A stretch of 64,000 bases of DNA from Oscheius sp. JU75 (taxonomy: Eukaryota; Nematoda; Chromadorea; Rhabditida; Rhabditidae): NCBI GenBank assembly GCA_037178855.1, contig JASJZC010000002.1, positions 2,790,001 through 2,854,000 on the forward strand, given 5' to 3'. Of this stretch, positions 11,901-22,161 are shown in pieces. The notes beneath the pieces are model-generated. The model made no database searches. It saw nothing but the letters and a program-made list of their open reading frames with translations, and had not been told where the DNA came from. Made by a program: the position numbers and the translations under genes. Position 1 is the stretch's first letter. Each line of letters starts with the position of its first letter.

Positions 11901-14900
11901 AGGCGCGCCCGATTTTGATTGGCTCTGCACATTTCTGTTCTGTTGATCCAAAAGCGGAGCTAATTGAGGATGGAACTCACTTCAAATCATAGGCGATACT
12001 TGTCGGTAATGGCGAGAGAACCACTCTCCCTTCAGGACTCCTGGCTCTGCTCTGCGACCTCTTCCTCGGAGAGCTCTCCACACTCGAATAGCCGTCCGAG
12101 GCTCCCCAAGCTGGGTTTGTAAAGTCTAAAAATGTAATTATCTCGTGAAAGTTTCATGCTGGAAAGCGCAAACCGGCCATTAGCGTGTAGAAAAAGCCAT
12201 GTTAAAAGGTGAACACTGGGTGAGCATGCCAAACGATCACCTACCACCGATGGAGCTGCTCTTTCTCAAAGACTGTCTCGGGAGGGGTGCTCTGTCCCGA
12301 CTTGCTGTCCGGGCCAAAAAAGCTGTGGCTCCTCGTGTCTCGGAACGTCTGTAGGGATGCGGAGGAGGGATTGTGGTCGGTTGGAGAGGCTGTGGCTGGG
12401 TATGGGTGGAGATCTTGTCCGCGAGGAAGTTGGCAGCTCGAAGGATGCTCCTGGACCAGGCAGGCTGGTCCGGATCCTCTTTGGCCTGGCCCAATTCCCT
12501 TTGGATTGACTCGACTATGTCTGAGATAGCTCCTGAGAGATCGTTCTCGTTTCGTGGAAGAATCTTCGGGGCGGGGATCTCCTCGTCTCGACGGCCGATA
12601 CCTGGACAATCACATGACAGCACAAGACAGACACAAGCGCAACGGAAAAATGTGTGGGGAGGCTTCACAACACTGGATGCTCAAATGCGGCCAGATTCTT
12701 TGGGATCTTGACATTTCACGGAGAGCTACTGTCTCCGTCTGCCTCTCTCTCTCTCTCTCTCTCTCGAAAGGAGTGGACTTGTTGTAAGACAATTTTCCTT
12801 CGACTAAAACCCTGGTTTACTAGACGAGGGCGCTAACCATTTGGCCACTTGTGTGCAGATTTCCCAGAGACAATACGGGGGCGCGGTTTTTGAACCTAGT
12901 GGCAAACGCATTCGCTTGGAGTTCACACGTCTCCGAGGGATGCTGGTTCGATCCCCGGCGAGACAAAACTATATTTTTTCCACGTTCTGGTGGTTTTCAA
13001 GGGCGCTGATCACGTATCCGATTTCTATTCACGTTTAAATTGAGTTAAAAGAGCTAGACAAGGCAGCGGAGAAATAAAACTAGCAATCAGGTCGAACGAA
13101 TGTCTATTTGTCTCTCTGTCTCTCCGTGAAAATGCCAAAACGCCCTCATTCTTCATAACATAAGCGCCGTCTTTCTGTCTTACGTTCTAGTCGCTTCCGG
13201 AAAACGAGCCAGGCTAGAGCTAAATGGGAAACGAACTAAAATTCGTATCGAGACCAAGAAATAATGAAATCACGACACTTTTGAAGAAAATGTCATTTAA
13301 AATGGCCAGAAAAGGTACCTGGAGTGAGCATAGAAGCCGACATTGACCTGTAGGTCAAACCCGTCTTTTCTAGGTCTTCGTGTTGCAGGACATACGTCCA
13401 GATGGCAGATTTTCCCTGGAGTTGTGTTAAGCAGAAAAAAAACAGGAAAAAGTACCTGTTTCTTATTGACTCCATGGGCCCAAATCCTCTCCAAGAGGTC
13501 ACAGAACGAGGCGACCAGTGTGTTTTCCTCGACGCCAGTGATTCCAGCATCCAGATGGCCTAGCTGGACCGCCTCTTTGCCCATCTTGTCCACTAACATC
13601 CTCTTGGTCTTGCCCTTACTCTCTCGCAAGAGCTGTTCAACGAATTTGAGCTGTTGTTGAGCGATTGTGGTCGGATTGTCTGTTAGAAGAGCGCCACCGT
13701 AGGTCGAAGTTGGTCGGACAGAGGAGGAGGACCCGTTCTGATCGAACTTTTTCGAACGTAGCTTGTTCCTTTGACGCCAAGGGCTCGGGGCTGGACTCAC
13801 TCCGCTGAAGCCTTCTAGTAGGGCAATGTTGAGCTCGGGCCAGATTCCGTCGTAGCTGAACAAATTATTTCACTCATTGGTTATGTCTCTCTCTCTCTCT
13901 CTCTCTGTCACTCACTTCAGAGCAATGGCTCCAGCCAAGTGATGAGGTTCGGGTACCATGTAGTCTAAGGTCTCCTCTCTCTTGTTGATCAGTTCCTCTG
14001 AAACTCTCTTGTTCAGACCAGAACAATCTCTCGACTCACCAGAATGGGCAAAAGGTGGACTGGTCTCGTAGGTAGGTGTTCGGACCATCGACAGACCGAG
14101 TTTGTCTCTCATCTGGGCAATCCTCGCGTCGAAGAGGACCAATTGCTCATCTGGCGTCTCCCACTGGCCCAGGATCTTGCAGTCGATGAAGGAAGCGAAC
14201 ATCTGGGTTTCGAGAAAGGCGGCCAGAAATGAGAGATGGCTGTCTGGTTGGTCCGAGAGGAAGGAGGCCTTGTCAAAACAGACCAGACTGTCCCTACAAG
14301 TTGGCTTTAGCATCGGTCTCTGTCTCTTTTACCTGCTCGCTTCGAACATTTCCCTGTCCGAGAAGCCCTGTCCTCCAACCACAAAATGCTCATAACTGTA
14401 GAGCATGCAAACGAACCGGTGCAGGACACATTCCCTGACAGCATTGTTCAGCTTCGCGTCCTGAACCTCGCCTTTAACATAAAAATTCAGGACTCTTTCT
14501 ACCCTACCCTTCCGAAAATAAATTTACCCTCCGAAAAAAACCCGCCCGAAAAACACATCGACCTTCTCAGCGACGCCTTCCCAAAGAAGGTCAGAGCAAC
14601 CCTCTAGATCGAAAAATGCGAGAATCGAAGTTATCTCTTCGGACGGGTAAGGTAAAGATGATCGAGGGAAAAATGAAAAAACCGACTTGGATTCTACATA
14701 TCCAGACTAGTTCCTCTCAAGAAATATGACCCTTGTGGTCATATTTCAGACCTTCTACCTTCTTCGGACGGGCCAAATTCAAATCCTAACCTGGAAGTAT
14801 TGCTTGCAGACGGGCGAATTCGTATACATGTCACTCGTCGTGAGCTCATTTTCGATCTCTCCCAGCTGGACCTCGACTCCGGCTCGCCTAGCTATCGCAG

Positions 14901-17900
14901 CTACTCGGGCCAGGGTCGAGTTGTTCTTGAGAACGTCGTCGAGTGGTAGAGGCTGGAGGTCGGCTCGGTTTAGACGAGAAGATAGCCCTTCCAGGTCATC
15001 CAGTCCATCATCCAGGTCGAAGGATCGACTCATTCTCTTGGCTGACCACTCCTCTGTCCTCAACCCATTGCCGCTTCTCAAAGGAACACCGCCAATTGTG
15101 GCTGTGGAGCCGTTCATGGTCGTATTGAAGGAGTACCTGAAACATTTCACACTGATCCAATATCTTTCGCAAAGGAATACAAACTCCCGCTTATACTCTG
15201 TTTCCAACGAAAAGCGATACCTGAATTTGAATGCTCGCCGTCTTTTTTTGTTTCCCGATATTCGACTTGGAGATTTAGCTGTTTCAAAATTGAAAAGTTC
15301 GTAACTCAAAAAGTCAAAAAGTTGAAATTTGGGAAAATGACTTCAGATAATCATCTCAGGTAGTCCAAATCCTGTTCAAATTTGAGCAAAATACATGAGA
15401 TAGAGTACGCTAAATGGGCGCCGCGCGCTGTGCCGGGTGACGTAAGCTTTTCGCTTTTTTTGCCGATTTTTTCCTTGCCAAACATTTGTCATTTTCTGAT
15501 TGCTTGGTCCCGAAATCTGTTATTTTCCACCACGTCTCTCCCCTCTCTGTCTCTCACTTCTTACCTGTCAACAGCCTTTCTGATCTCCGAGCACAGGTCC
15601 TTGAATCCCGGGAACAGCGGCAAGTCTTCCGGCAGCTCTATCCTTCCACTATCCACGTCCAGAACGCAGACATTCGATTGGAACAGACTTTCCGGAACGG
15701 TCTCCTCATAGCACCAGCCCATAACATAGGGAACCGGTGCCTCGAGGAATTTCAATTGTGCCGCGGGCAGAATGGGAACGTAGACAAGTGACCAACGGAA
15801 TGGGAAAGCCAGAATTGACAGGGCTTCGCAGACACACATCAGGAGGGAGTATTCTAGAAAAAACACGTCCTTGTAAAATAGATCGGAAAAGCCAACCTTT
15901 GGAGCAGATCAAAATTTGATGTTCTAGCAGGAAGCAGGTGAAGAGTCTAACAAACTTTTCGACGGATATGTGCTGAAACGAAGGCATTCGTTTCCCAGAA
16001 AATGACTAGAGTACCTGGAAAAGTGTCCTGAAAGAGTTGTCAAACAGAGGTAGTTCCTGTGGTCCGGGTCGTTGGACGATCACGGTCGATTCGAGGAAGG
16101 AGACCTGCAAGTTCATTCTCTATCTCTCTTTCTCTCCTACCTTCAAAGTCGTTCCCGGTGACGGCAGTGGAATTTCGTTCAGTAGCCAGAAAATGTAACT
16201 CTCCAATGGAAGCTGTGGTGCCATGGAACTTCTCACTATATCATACAACTTTTGAAGAATGACTTTCGGTGCTTCGACGAGAGGAAGTCTAGTGATCAGG
16301 CACAGGGATTTTGTACTGAAAATAAGCGGAGGAATTCAAAAAGATTGAAAAGACTTACATGAAGAGGAGGTTGTGGCTGCCGCCATCGTAGTAGGAGACC
16401 CGTTTACAACGGTCACGACGTCCTCTAGGCAGAGTGTGGGTACCTCCTAAAAGTTTACGATATTTTCGTACTTCGGGCAGGCATCCATGGAAATGATCGA
16501 CAGTCTCATACTATCGGTCATCCAATCCCCTCTAGGCGTATGCATTTGAGAATATTTCTCCGATATTTCTCCGACATTTCTCTCCAAAACACGCCCATGG
16601 CGCCCGATGTTTGCTCCCCTCTAGTGTGTTCGCAGCTGCTCGTTCACCTTGTTACAAGAAAGGATGGCATCCAGAGACCGATTCGTCCCGGAATCCGATC
16701 CAGTAATGGCACACAATACTTCGTAAGTTTGCCCTGCATTATATTGTTTTCGTTTAGAAACACCAACAGTCTTTCCACTGTGACGGAGAGGAACAGACCT
16801 TCTGGTAAGTCCGTGTTTAATTCAAGACATTGGGGCATTTTTGTGACTCGCCCTTCAAATATACGAAACATTCACCTCTACTATATTTTTCTTTTAGCAG
16901 CTTTATCTTCTTCAGCCACTATCGATGACGCAAGTGTCACTTACTTCATGGGACGAAAAAAAAATGTAGGCACTTTTTGCTTGACAGAGAAAAACCGTGC
17001 TTTTCAGGTCTCCATTTACGACAAGTATTACAAGGAGTTCACAAAGCCAACTGTCTGTACCGACGACTGCAAACTTAAAATTCCACTTGAAAGTAAGTAT
17101 AAAGTCTAGCTGATAAGTTTCGTGCTTAGCCATTGCCGACTGCGTAGCTGCCATTCTGCAACTTTTCTTGTGTCTACGAATTCACTCGCAGGCAAAGAAT
17201 GCAGTCATTTGGACTTGGAAGGTGTTTGTGGACGAAAAGTGGCAGAAAAAGAAGCCTTACCAGAAAAGGGGACCGACAGTGAATGAAGGAGCGCAAACTA
17301 CAGCAGCCATGAAAAAGAAGATTTACTGGAAAAGCAAAGAGAGTATGAGTAAAATGGACGAGGAACTCGAAAAGCTCTATGATGACCTCGAAAAACTTCT
17401 CGATGATCTCAAGGAAAAGATCTCCTCAGAATCAGAGTTATACCAGCCACTCACCACCAGGAACCAATGTGAGCACTTTTTTTCACAAAAAATACCGTAC
17501 AAAACTAGTCTGGCCTTCCATTAGGAGTTTGTCCGGTGACCCGATCATTGATGAATTGAAGGAAGCCATCGCTGAGAAGACGGATAGTGCAAACACACAT
17601 GGATCTATGCTCACCCGCTGTAAGAACGAAATGTTCCAAAACTGTTATAAAATGGTGGGTTTCAAAGGTTTGATAAAAAAATCTTGACATATAGTATTAC
17701 GGTCACGGAAAAGAGCTGAAAGATCTCATCAACAAGCTTCTGAGCTTGATGGAAAAAGAAGCCGAGCCGCTTCAGGCTAAACGCCAACGACTGTCTGAAG
17801 AAGAAGAGATCCAAAACGAAGTGACGGTGAGTACTTTTTGTGATTATGTTTAACTATATCTTTTTAGAGGAATATTAAGATTTGTTCTCGTCCAGTACAG

Positions 17901-20490
17901 TCCACACCTATGTTGGTCGAAGATATTCTAGAAGGTTTGTTTAGGATCTTAACACGAAATTATCAAGTTTGCAACTGTAGCTGAAGTCGATCAGTATTTG
18001 CTCAAATTTCTTGTCGTATTTCGAGGATCTTCAAGTTTTCAGAACTAGGGATGCAACTAAGCAGCAATCTAGTGCCACTCACTTACGAACAGTTGGAACA
18101 GGCCCTAGGACAAGACATTCGTCCAATCTTAAGAAAATTCCTGATGGATTCGACGCAAACAGTTGAAAATACTGTCAAAGGTAAAAACTGGTATCGTCAC
18201 TTATAAACTAGAAGGTTTAGAACTCGTTCAGCTGAGCAACAACCAGTTCCTTCTGTCTCGTACACCTGACACAACACTTCTTCTCGTCGCCCTGACAGCT
18301 CCAATTGTTTGGACGACGATGATTTTCGACTGGCTGGCTGAGAAAAGAATGGATTTTAATGCTGCGAAACCAGTCGCTAGAATGGAAGAGTCGCAAGACA
18401 TGGACTCACAAATCACTTTGTACGATGACGGCTCCATTTGCAAGACGGTATGCTCTTTTTTTGGTGCTTGGTTAAAAAGATAGCTTGGCTCTTTTTTGTT
18501 TAACCAAACTACTGTAGAAACTGTAATAGAAGCCCATGTTTTTTTTAGGCTTTTTTTAGGCCTTTTTTTAGACGACATTTTCGATCGTGGTCTGCTCTAC
18601 AACTTTGCAAAACGTTTAAAAGCTCAAAAAAATTGTCTACTATTCGAAAAATTTTTAAGCGTATTTGCGTAGTCAGCTTCGTAACCTTGTTTCTATTAGA
18701 GCTTTTACGGTATGATGGAATTTGCCTGTGACGGAATTCTCATCTACAGAAGTGCGCAGCCCTAATAAAAATATTACAGACCAGTACAACGACTCCAAAT
18801 GATATATGTCAAGTACCCGGGGAAAAGAATGACGATGATTCCCTGGAGGATAAACACACTTACAGTCTTACTGGCGTTCTGAAGGAGCAATCGGTCGATC
18901 TGGCTTCGAACAACTCCACGATTCCGCCATTGACAAGCTGTTTTAACGGAACTACTTCGCCCCTCACGACGGAAGAGTGCAATGCTCTTATGAACTGGGA
19001 TTCATATCTGCTTCCGTCCAGCATTGGCGATGCGACTGTTTGGCCCAGTCTGAGTGACGTGAATCACCCTTCTTTTCTCTCATAGAATCTGCTGGTTTAG
19101 GAGCTGTTCGACTTGGGCACGGATCAGACGGTGACCGACACGAGAACTCCGAGGCCTGATAGTCCCTGTTATTATGAGCAAGGCTCGTTTTACAACTATC
19201 ACGGACCGAATTGTCAACAGCAAATCATGGGTCAGTTGCACATTCAGAACTGTGAAAATATATCTTTTCAGAGTCGATGGGATCTGAAGGCTTTGATGAA
19301 TCCATCATCCAAAATCGGTCTTACACGCATCCCGAAGTCTACAACCGAGAGCCGGAGAATCATTACTAAGCGGCTATTCACATCTGTGTCTACCAGCACA
19401 GATTCTGTTTCTGTTGGATCAACCAAATGAGTTGTAAAAAAAAATAAGTCGCACCTGACACAGTTCCAGGCGGTAGATGATGCCTCGGTCGATCCCTTGC
19501 CTCCTTCGCTGTCAGTTCTTTCACATGGTTCGTATGTAGAATAAACATAGCTTCGCAGATGGCTGGGTCTTTGACTTCCTGGAATCCTTTTGCTATGGGG
19601 TACATTGTGCGAGCCTACCTCGAAGAATGTGATGACCGTCCCATTGACTCTGCTTCCATCTTCCTTCATATTGGCAAAAGTGTGAAGGAATGGAGAGGGG
19701 GGCACATCCTTTTCAGTGTAGAATCGTAGACCTCGGGGCATGCAGAGCTGAATTGAATGTTGTAATGTTGTCTATCTGTCTCTGTTTGACGAGACAAAAA
19801 GTGATTTGGTATAGCTTTTTAGAGAAAAACTAAGACCATGACAGGATTCAGTGTCATCGAAACAGCAGGAGACACAAAATATAAAACTCTCCACCGGCCA
19901 TAAGTTTACTATACGAGTGCGCTAACCGTTTGGCCACTTGTGCCCGTATTTCCCCGAGATGGTACGGGTGGATCCTTTAACATCGCCTAGTGGCTAACGC
20001 ATTCGCTTGGAGTCCACACGTCTCCGAGGGTGACTGGTTCGATCTCCGGCGATTTTTTCACGTTCTGGTGGTTTTCGAGGGCGCTAATCACGAATCTGAT
20101 CTCCGTTTACGTTAGACAGAGCAATAGAATACTTGCCTCTGTCCTTTTAAATTACTTACCGCCAATATCTCTGGACTGAAACGAGCATTCTGTCGCTGAT
20201 GAGGAAAATGATGAAGGATCTTTGCCACATAGGATCTCTGGAGAGGTGGGCGAAGTCTCTGGTCCGGTATAGGCAAGTTCCCTTCAGAAAACGACGAGTC
20301 CGGATAGACATCCTCCTAGAGGTGTGTAGTTTGGGGACGAAAAAAGGTTGCCTTGCACCAGGGGAAGCAAAAATATAGAGAAAGAGCCTACCTTCAACCC
20401 GACTTCCTGATCATACCCGGCTATCACAAAGTAGTCGACCAGAGTCGACTCAGGCTCACTTGGATTCATTCTGCTGTGACCTGTTTTCAA
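8911..20490 (-). CDS. DENND5: DENN domain-containing protein 5 (Rab6-interacting protein 1 family)
   Basis: A Rab-GTPase regulator with tripartite DENN, RUN, PLAT and RUN domains, traced almost completely on the minus strand. The N-terminal exon (20490-20393) reads [13 protein letters not shown]. The uDENN part continues at 20316-20159 and 19741-19455 ([13 protein letters not shown]). After a 3.0-kb intron come 16446-15570, with the cDENN core ([55 protein letters not shown]). The dDENN part is at about 14,450-13,920 ([23 protein letters not shown]). RUN1 lies at 13,860-13,300 ([17 protein letters not shown]) and 11,473-11,220 ([17 protein letters not shown]), PLAT at 11,182-11,043 and 9,979-9,900, then [16 protein letters not shown] and RUN2 ([19 protein letters not shown]) at 9,859-9,378. 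The C-terminus ends at TAG 8911. The order matches animal DENND5 proteins throughout. Exons between 11,980 and 12,600 form a poorly conserved linker and are approximate. Two plus-strand genes sit in introns. Confidence 0.93.
10152..10970 (+). CDS. Four-helix membrane protein with Ser/Lys-rich tail, nested in DENND5 intron
   Basis: The frame is open from 9960, but its first 20 bases overlap a DENND5 exon on the other strand (about 9979-9900). I therefore start at the ATG at 10152, giving 272 residues. A charged N-terminus of about 55 residues precedes four hydrophobic segments (residues about 60-80, 90-112, 116-140 and 172-195). The loop between segments 3 and 4 has two Cys ([14 protein letters not shown]), as in small tetraspan-like families with a second extracellular loop. 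The C-terminal 70 residues are a low-complexity run of Ser, Lys and Arg. No named family was recognised. It is a single uninterrupted exon in the intron between the DENND5 PLAT exons, antisense to it. The basic Ser-rich tail could be a phosphorylated cytosolic region (inference). Confidence 0.72.
   Translation: MTKSTGSVVSSSTREGSQKRTKKDLDPDAGLWERYCELKDRKQRSSQHRKKIGGFCQSGQVALQLLALLTATSITAFTYIQMAIDEHLRYHIAHCSIELLVLAISISVVVHSRSAMREVLVSFLIAAIFWDSYLLAYNLGGQLDLFCTTKEQGEAETDCYGYFKMHHHLIYMLILGLCFHAVGLLLAGCSMSLLSRAERDHRDAIVMQVTLEERRRYKKCLRRSSSKESKSKSSKRSSSKRNNSMGQSKKSSTKKSKSVRLSKSSRKSLRTD
12742..12765. repeat. CT dinucleotide run
   Basis: A pure CT tract in a DENND5 intron, immediately before the tRNA-related repeat at 12.79 kb. 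The window is rich in such pyrimidine runs and in imperfect CTGTCTCT repeats. Confidence 0.9.
12790..13040. repeat. tRNA-derived SINE-like repeat, copy 1 (in DENND5 intron)
   Basis: Shares about 230 bp with 19,885-20,115. A plus-strand tRNA-like half has a box A-like TAGTGGCAAACGCATTCG and a box B-like GGTTCGATCCC, joined by an arm with GGAG/CTCC pairing. Upstream lies a second tRNA-like half in the opposite direction (GCGCTAACCATTTGGCCAC, complement of a box A-like sequence). The downstream common body reads TTCCACGTTCTGGTGGTTTTC. Two dispersed copies with internal Pol III boxes and a shared non-tRNA body fit a SINE better than a functional tRNA gene. Confidence 0.7.
13885..13907. repeat. 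CT dinucleotide run in DENND5 intron
   Basis: An uninterrupted CT tract at a DENND5 splice region, between the exons starting at about 13,860 and ending at about 13,917. On the minus strand it is a purine run. Confidence 0.85.
16664..19369 (+). CDS. Intact multi-exon gene of an unrecognised family, nested in a DENND5 intron
   Basis: It fills nearly all of the 3.0-kb DENND5 intron (16,447-19,454) in antisense orientation. ATG at 16664 begins [13 protein letters not shown]. Splicing out introns with clean GT/AG ends (the first exactly 35 nt, others about 40-90 nt) leaves one open frame to TAA 19367-19369. Blocks in order: TYFMGRKKN; a Cys pair block ([11 protein letters not shown]); [13 protein letters not shown]; a Lys/Glu-rich predicted coiled coil (about 17,310-17,450); [51 protein letters not shown]; a moderately hydrophobic exon at 18,210-18,447; and an acidic Ser/Thr/Asn-rich C-terminal third. 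There is no signal peptide and no named domain. Damaged paralogues form the arms of the palindrome at 41.7-64 kb. Relative to those, this copy lacks a segment of about 70 codons in the middle but has no stop or frameshift that I could find. Confidence 0.7.
19885..20115. repeat. tRNA-derived SINE-like repeat, copy 2 (in DENND5 intron)
   Basis: The second copy of the element at 12,790-13,040, in the same orientation. Box A-like CTAGTGGCTAACGCATTCG at about 19,988 and box B-like GGTTCGATCTCC at about 20,036 are about 45 bp apart, followed by the same body (TTCACGTTCTGGTGGTTTTC). The inverted upstream half (GCGCTAACCGTTTGGCCAC) is also kept. It lies between DENND5 exons near 19,741 and 20,159. 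Confidence 0.7.
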
Positions 20491-20754
20491 GGCAATGAAT
20501 CCATTTTGTACCCTGAAAATGGTGGTTCATCTTTTATCTGTCAAAGAAATAGAAGAGGACTACAATAAGTGAAAAATGGACAAGCTTCAGAGCGGTCATG
20601 AATGGGGGAAAGGAACTTGAAAACTCAAAGTAGAACTGTCAAAAAACGGAGAAAATAAGTTTCAACGCAGTTGACCTCGGATATTCGTGGTCTTCAAACA
20701 AAACCAGCCGTTTATACCGCTGAGATAGAAAGAATTGTTCCATTAAATGAGAGA

Positions 20755-21050
20755 AACTACTCATGAAAAGTTAATGAAAACGTGGAACCATTAAAAGATG
20801 GGAAAGGGATGAGACTGTAGCTGAAAGAGAAAGAGAAACTGAAAAAAGGCTTGGAAGAAGGCCAAGAGATGGCTATCGGAGGCATAATGCACTTGTTCTC
20901 ACTTGCCCTAGCCCCACTCTCAGTCTCAACACATGTGATATATTGATTTTCTCGCTTGCGCACAAACACCAGAGCTGCTGAAGGACGACGTTCTGTGGAT
21001 TATAATTGTCCAACTTTCTGCCTTTTCTCATAAATCTTGCTCTAAAAATA
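20755..21050. promoter_or_regulatory. Upstream module of DENND5 homologous to the palindrome's central promoter-like core
   Basis: The reverse complement of this block aligns at high similarity with 56,690-56,900. Shared strings include GGACAATTATAATCCACA (56,700: GAACAATTATAATCCACA), CCTTCAGCAGCTCTG, GTTTGTGCGC, AATCAATAT and GTGCATTAT. The block lies just upstream of the DENND5 start (20,490, minus strand). In the palindrome the related block lies between two divergent gene starts. It may be a duplicated bidirectional promoter; no TATA box or initiator is certain. It could equally be part of a dispersed repeat. Confidence 0.55.
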
Positions 21051-21502
21051 GTAAGAGACAGAGAGACAGGGGAACAGAGAAGCAGAGAGACAGATGAAAT
21101 TATGGTCTCAAGGAAACGTGTTCGATAAGGGCAGAGATTTGTGATGAAGATAAGCGGGAGAAATATGACTGGAAGCCAGCAAGATCCCGATAGGAATCGT
21201 TGAAATAACTGAGGAAGCTAGGAGGAAAAATGACCTTGTATCTTCGGGTCTCTCTCTCCCATTTTATGTTTATAGCCGCGAGGACAGGGCTCTCTGACCA
21301 AGGAGGTCAACACTGGAATGAATAGTGTTTGCTTGAGAGATTGGAGATGTTTTCAGGGAGAATAAACTCAACAGTCAGAAAAAGAAACTGAAAACTGTTA
21401 TCGGGAGAAACTGATAGACATGCTTCCGTCTGAATGTCAGTCAGCCTGATGTGACGGTGTCTATTCAGACTGACTCTCCAATCTCAGTCTTGAAAAGTGA
21501 TC

Positions 21503-21503
<1 letters not shown>

Positions 21504-21537
<34 letters not shown>
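21504..21537. repeat. CT dinucleotide microsatellite
   Basis: A perfect run of about 17 CT units between DENND5 and the next plus-strand gene. The surrounding 20.6-22.1 kb holds no exon chain I could support. Confidence 0.9.
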
Positions 21538-21538
<1 letters not shown>

Positions 21539-21939
21539 ATACGAGAATCAAAAACAGTTGTATTGGTGATAAGTCATTGTTTGCGCCCTTCTCCATTTGA
21601 AGAAGTCCTTTTCCTACGAAATGCTACAAAATACGGCAGTCGATCAAAAACTACAATTGAGAGGAACTGAAAGAGGGATGACACATGTGAACACAAAGTT
21701 CCATCAGCCAACAAAATGCATCATTGCTTCGACAGACACCGACAAGACTTCGAAGTTTAGTAGAGAGTCTCTCCAGGACAGATTTTGTTCCTATATCACT
21801 AGACCACTAGACCCTAAACTCAACGATTTAGTTCTAACCAATGCGGTAGCAAACTCTACCAGGAGCAGACAACCTCTAATTTTATAGTGTGTCTTTTTGG
21901 TTACTGTGACTTTCCAGAGAACATCCTCACTTCTTTGTC

Positions 21940-22003
21940 AGTAAAAGTAACGATCACGACAGTCGCTCAGGGTTCACGTCCCGCGTGATCATTTTTTACA
22001 CCT
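21940..22003 (+). other. tRNA-like hairpin with box B-like motif and T-run
   Basis: GATCACG (about 21,951) can pair with CGTGATC (about 21,984), enclosing GGGTTCACGTCCC, a near box B, and followed by ATTTTTTA, which could stop Pol III. It is too short and lacks a convincing D and anticodon arm for a tRNA. It may be a SINE or tRNA fragment, or chance. Confidence 0.25.
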
Positions 22004-22161
22004 ACGATAGGATCAAAATCTTCCTCGACTCTCTTCACAGCCTCTCCCATTAGCGTCGCTGTTCTCTTTGCTCAGTCGCGCTCAGCAGACCCGTGACCTG
22101 AGCACTTGATACCTTCAGGAGGTGAGAGTTCTCTCGCCTCCTGACCAGTCCCTCTCTTCCA

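Noticed and set aside
14726-15304. 192-codon plus-strand ORF
   Set aside because: Antisense to a DENND5 linker exon; it has no start context or domain.
19960-20050. Functional tRNA-Ser or tRNA-Leu
   Set aside because: The same sequence recurs at 12.9 kb with a shared non-tRNA body, and the stems are imperfect; called a SINE instead.
21597-21887. 96-codon plus-strand ORF after the CT microsatellite
   Set aside because: No splice partners, no domain, composition like non-coding DNA.
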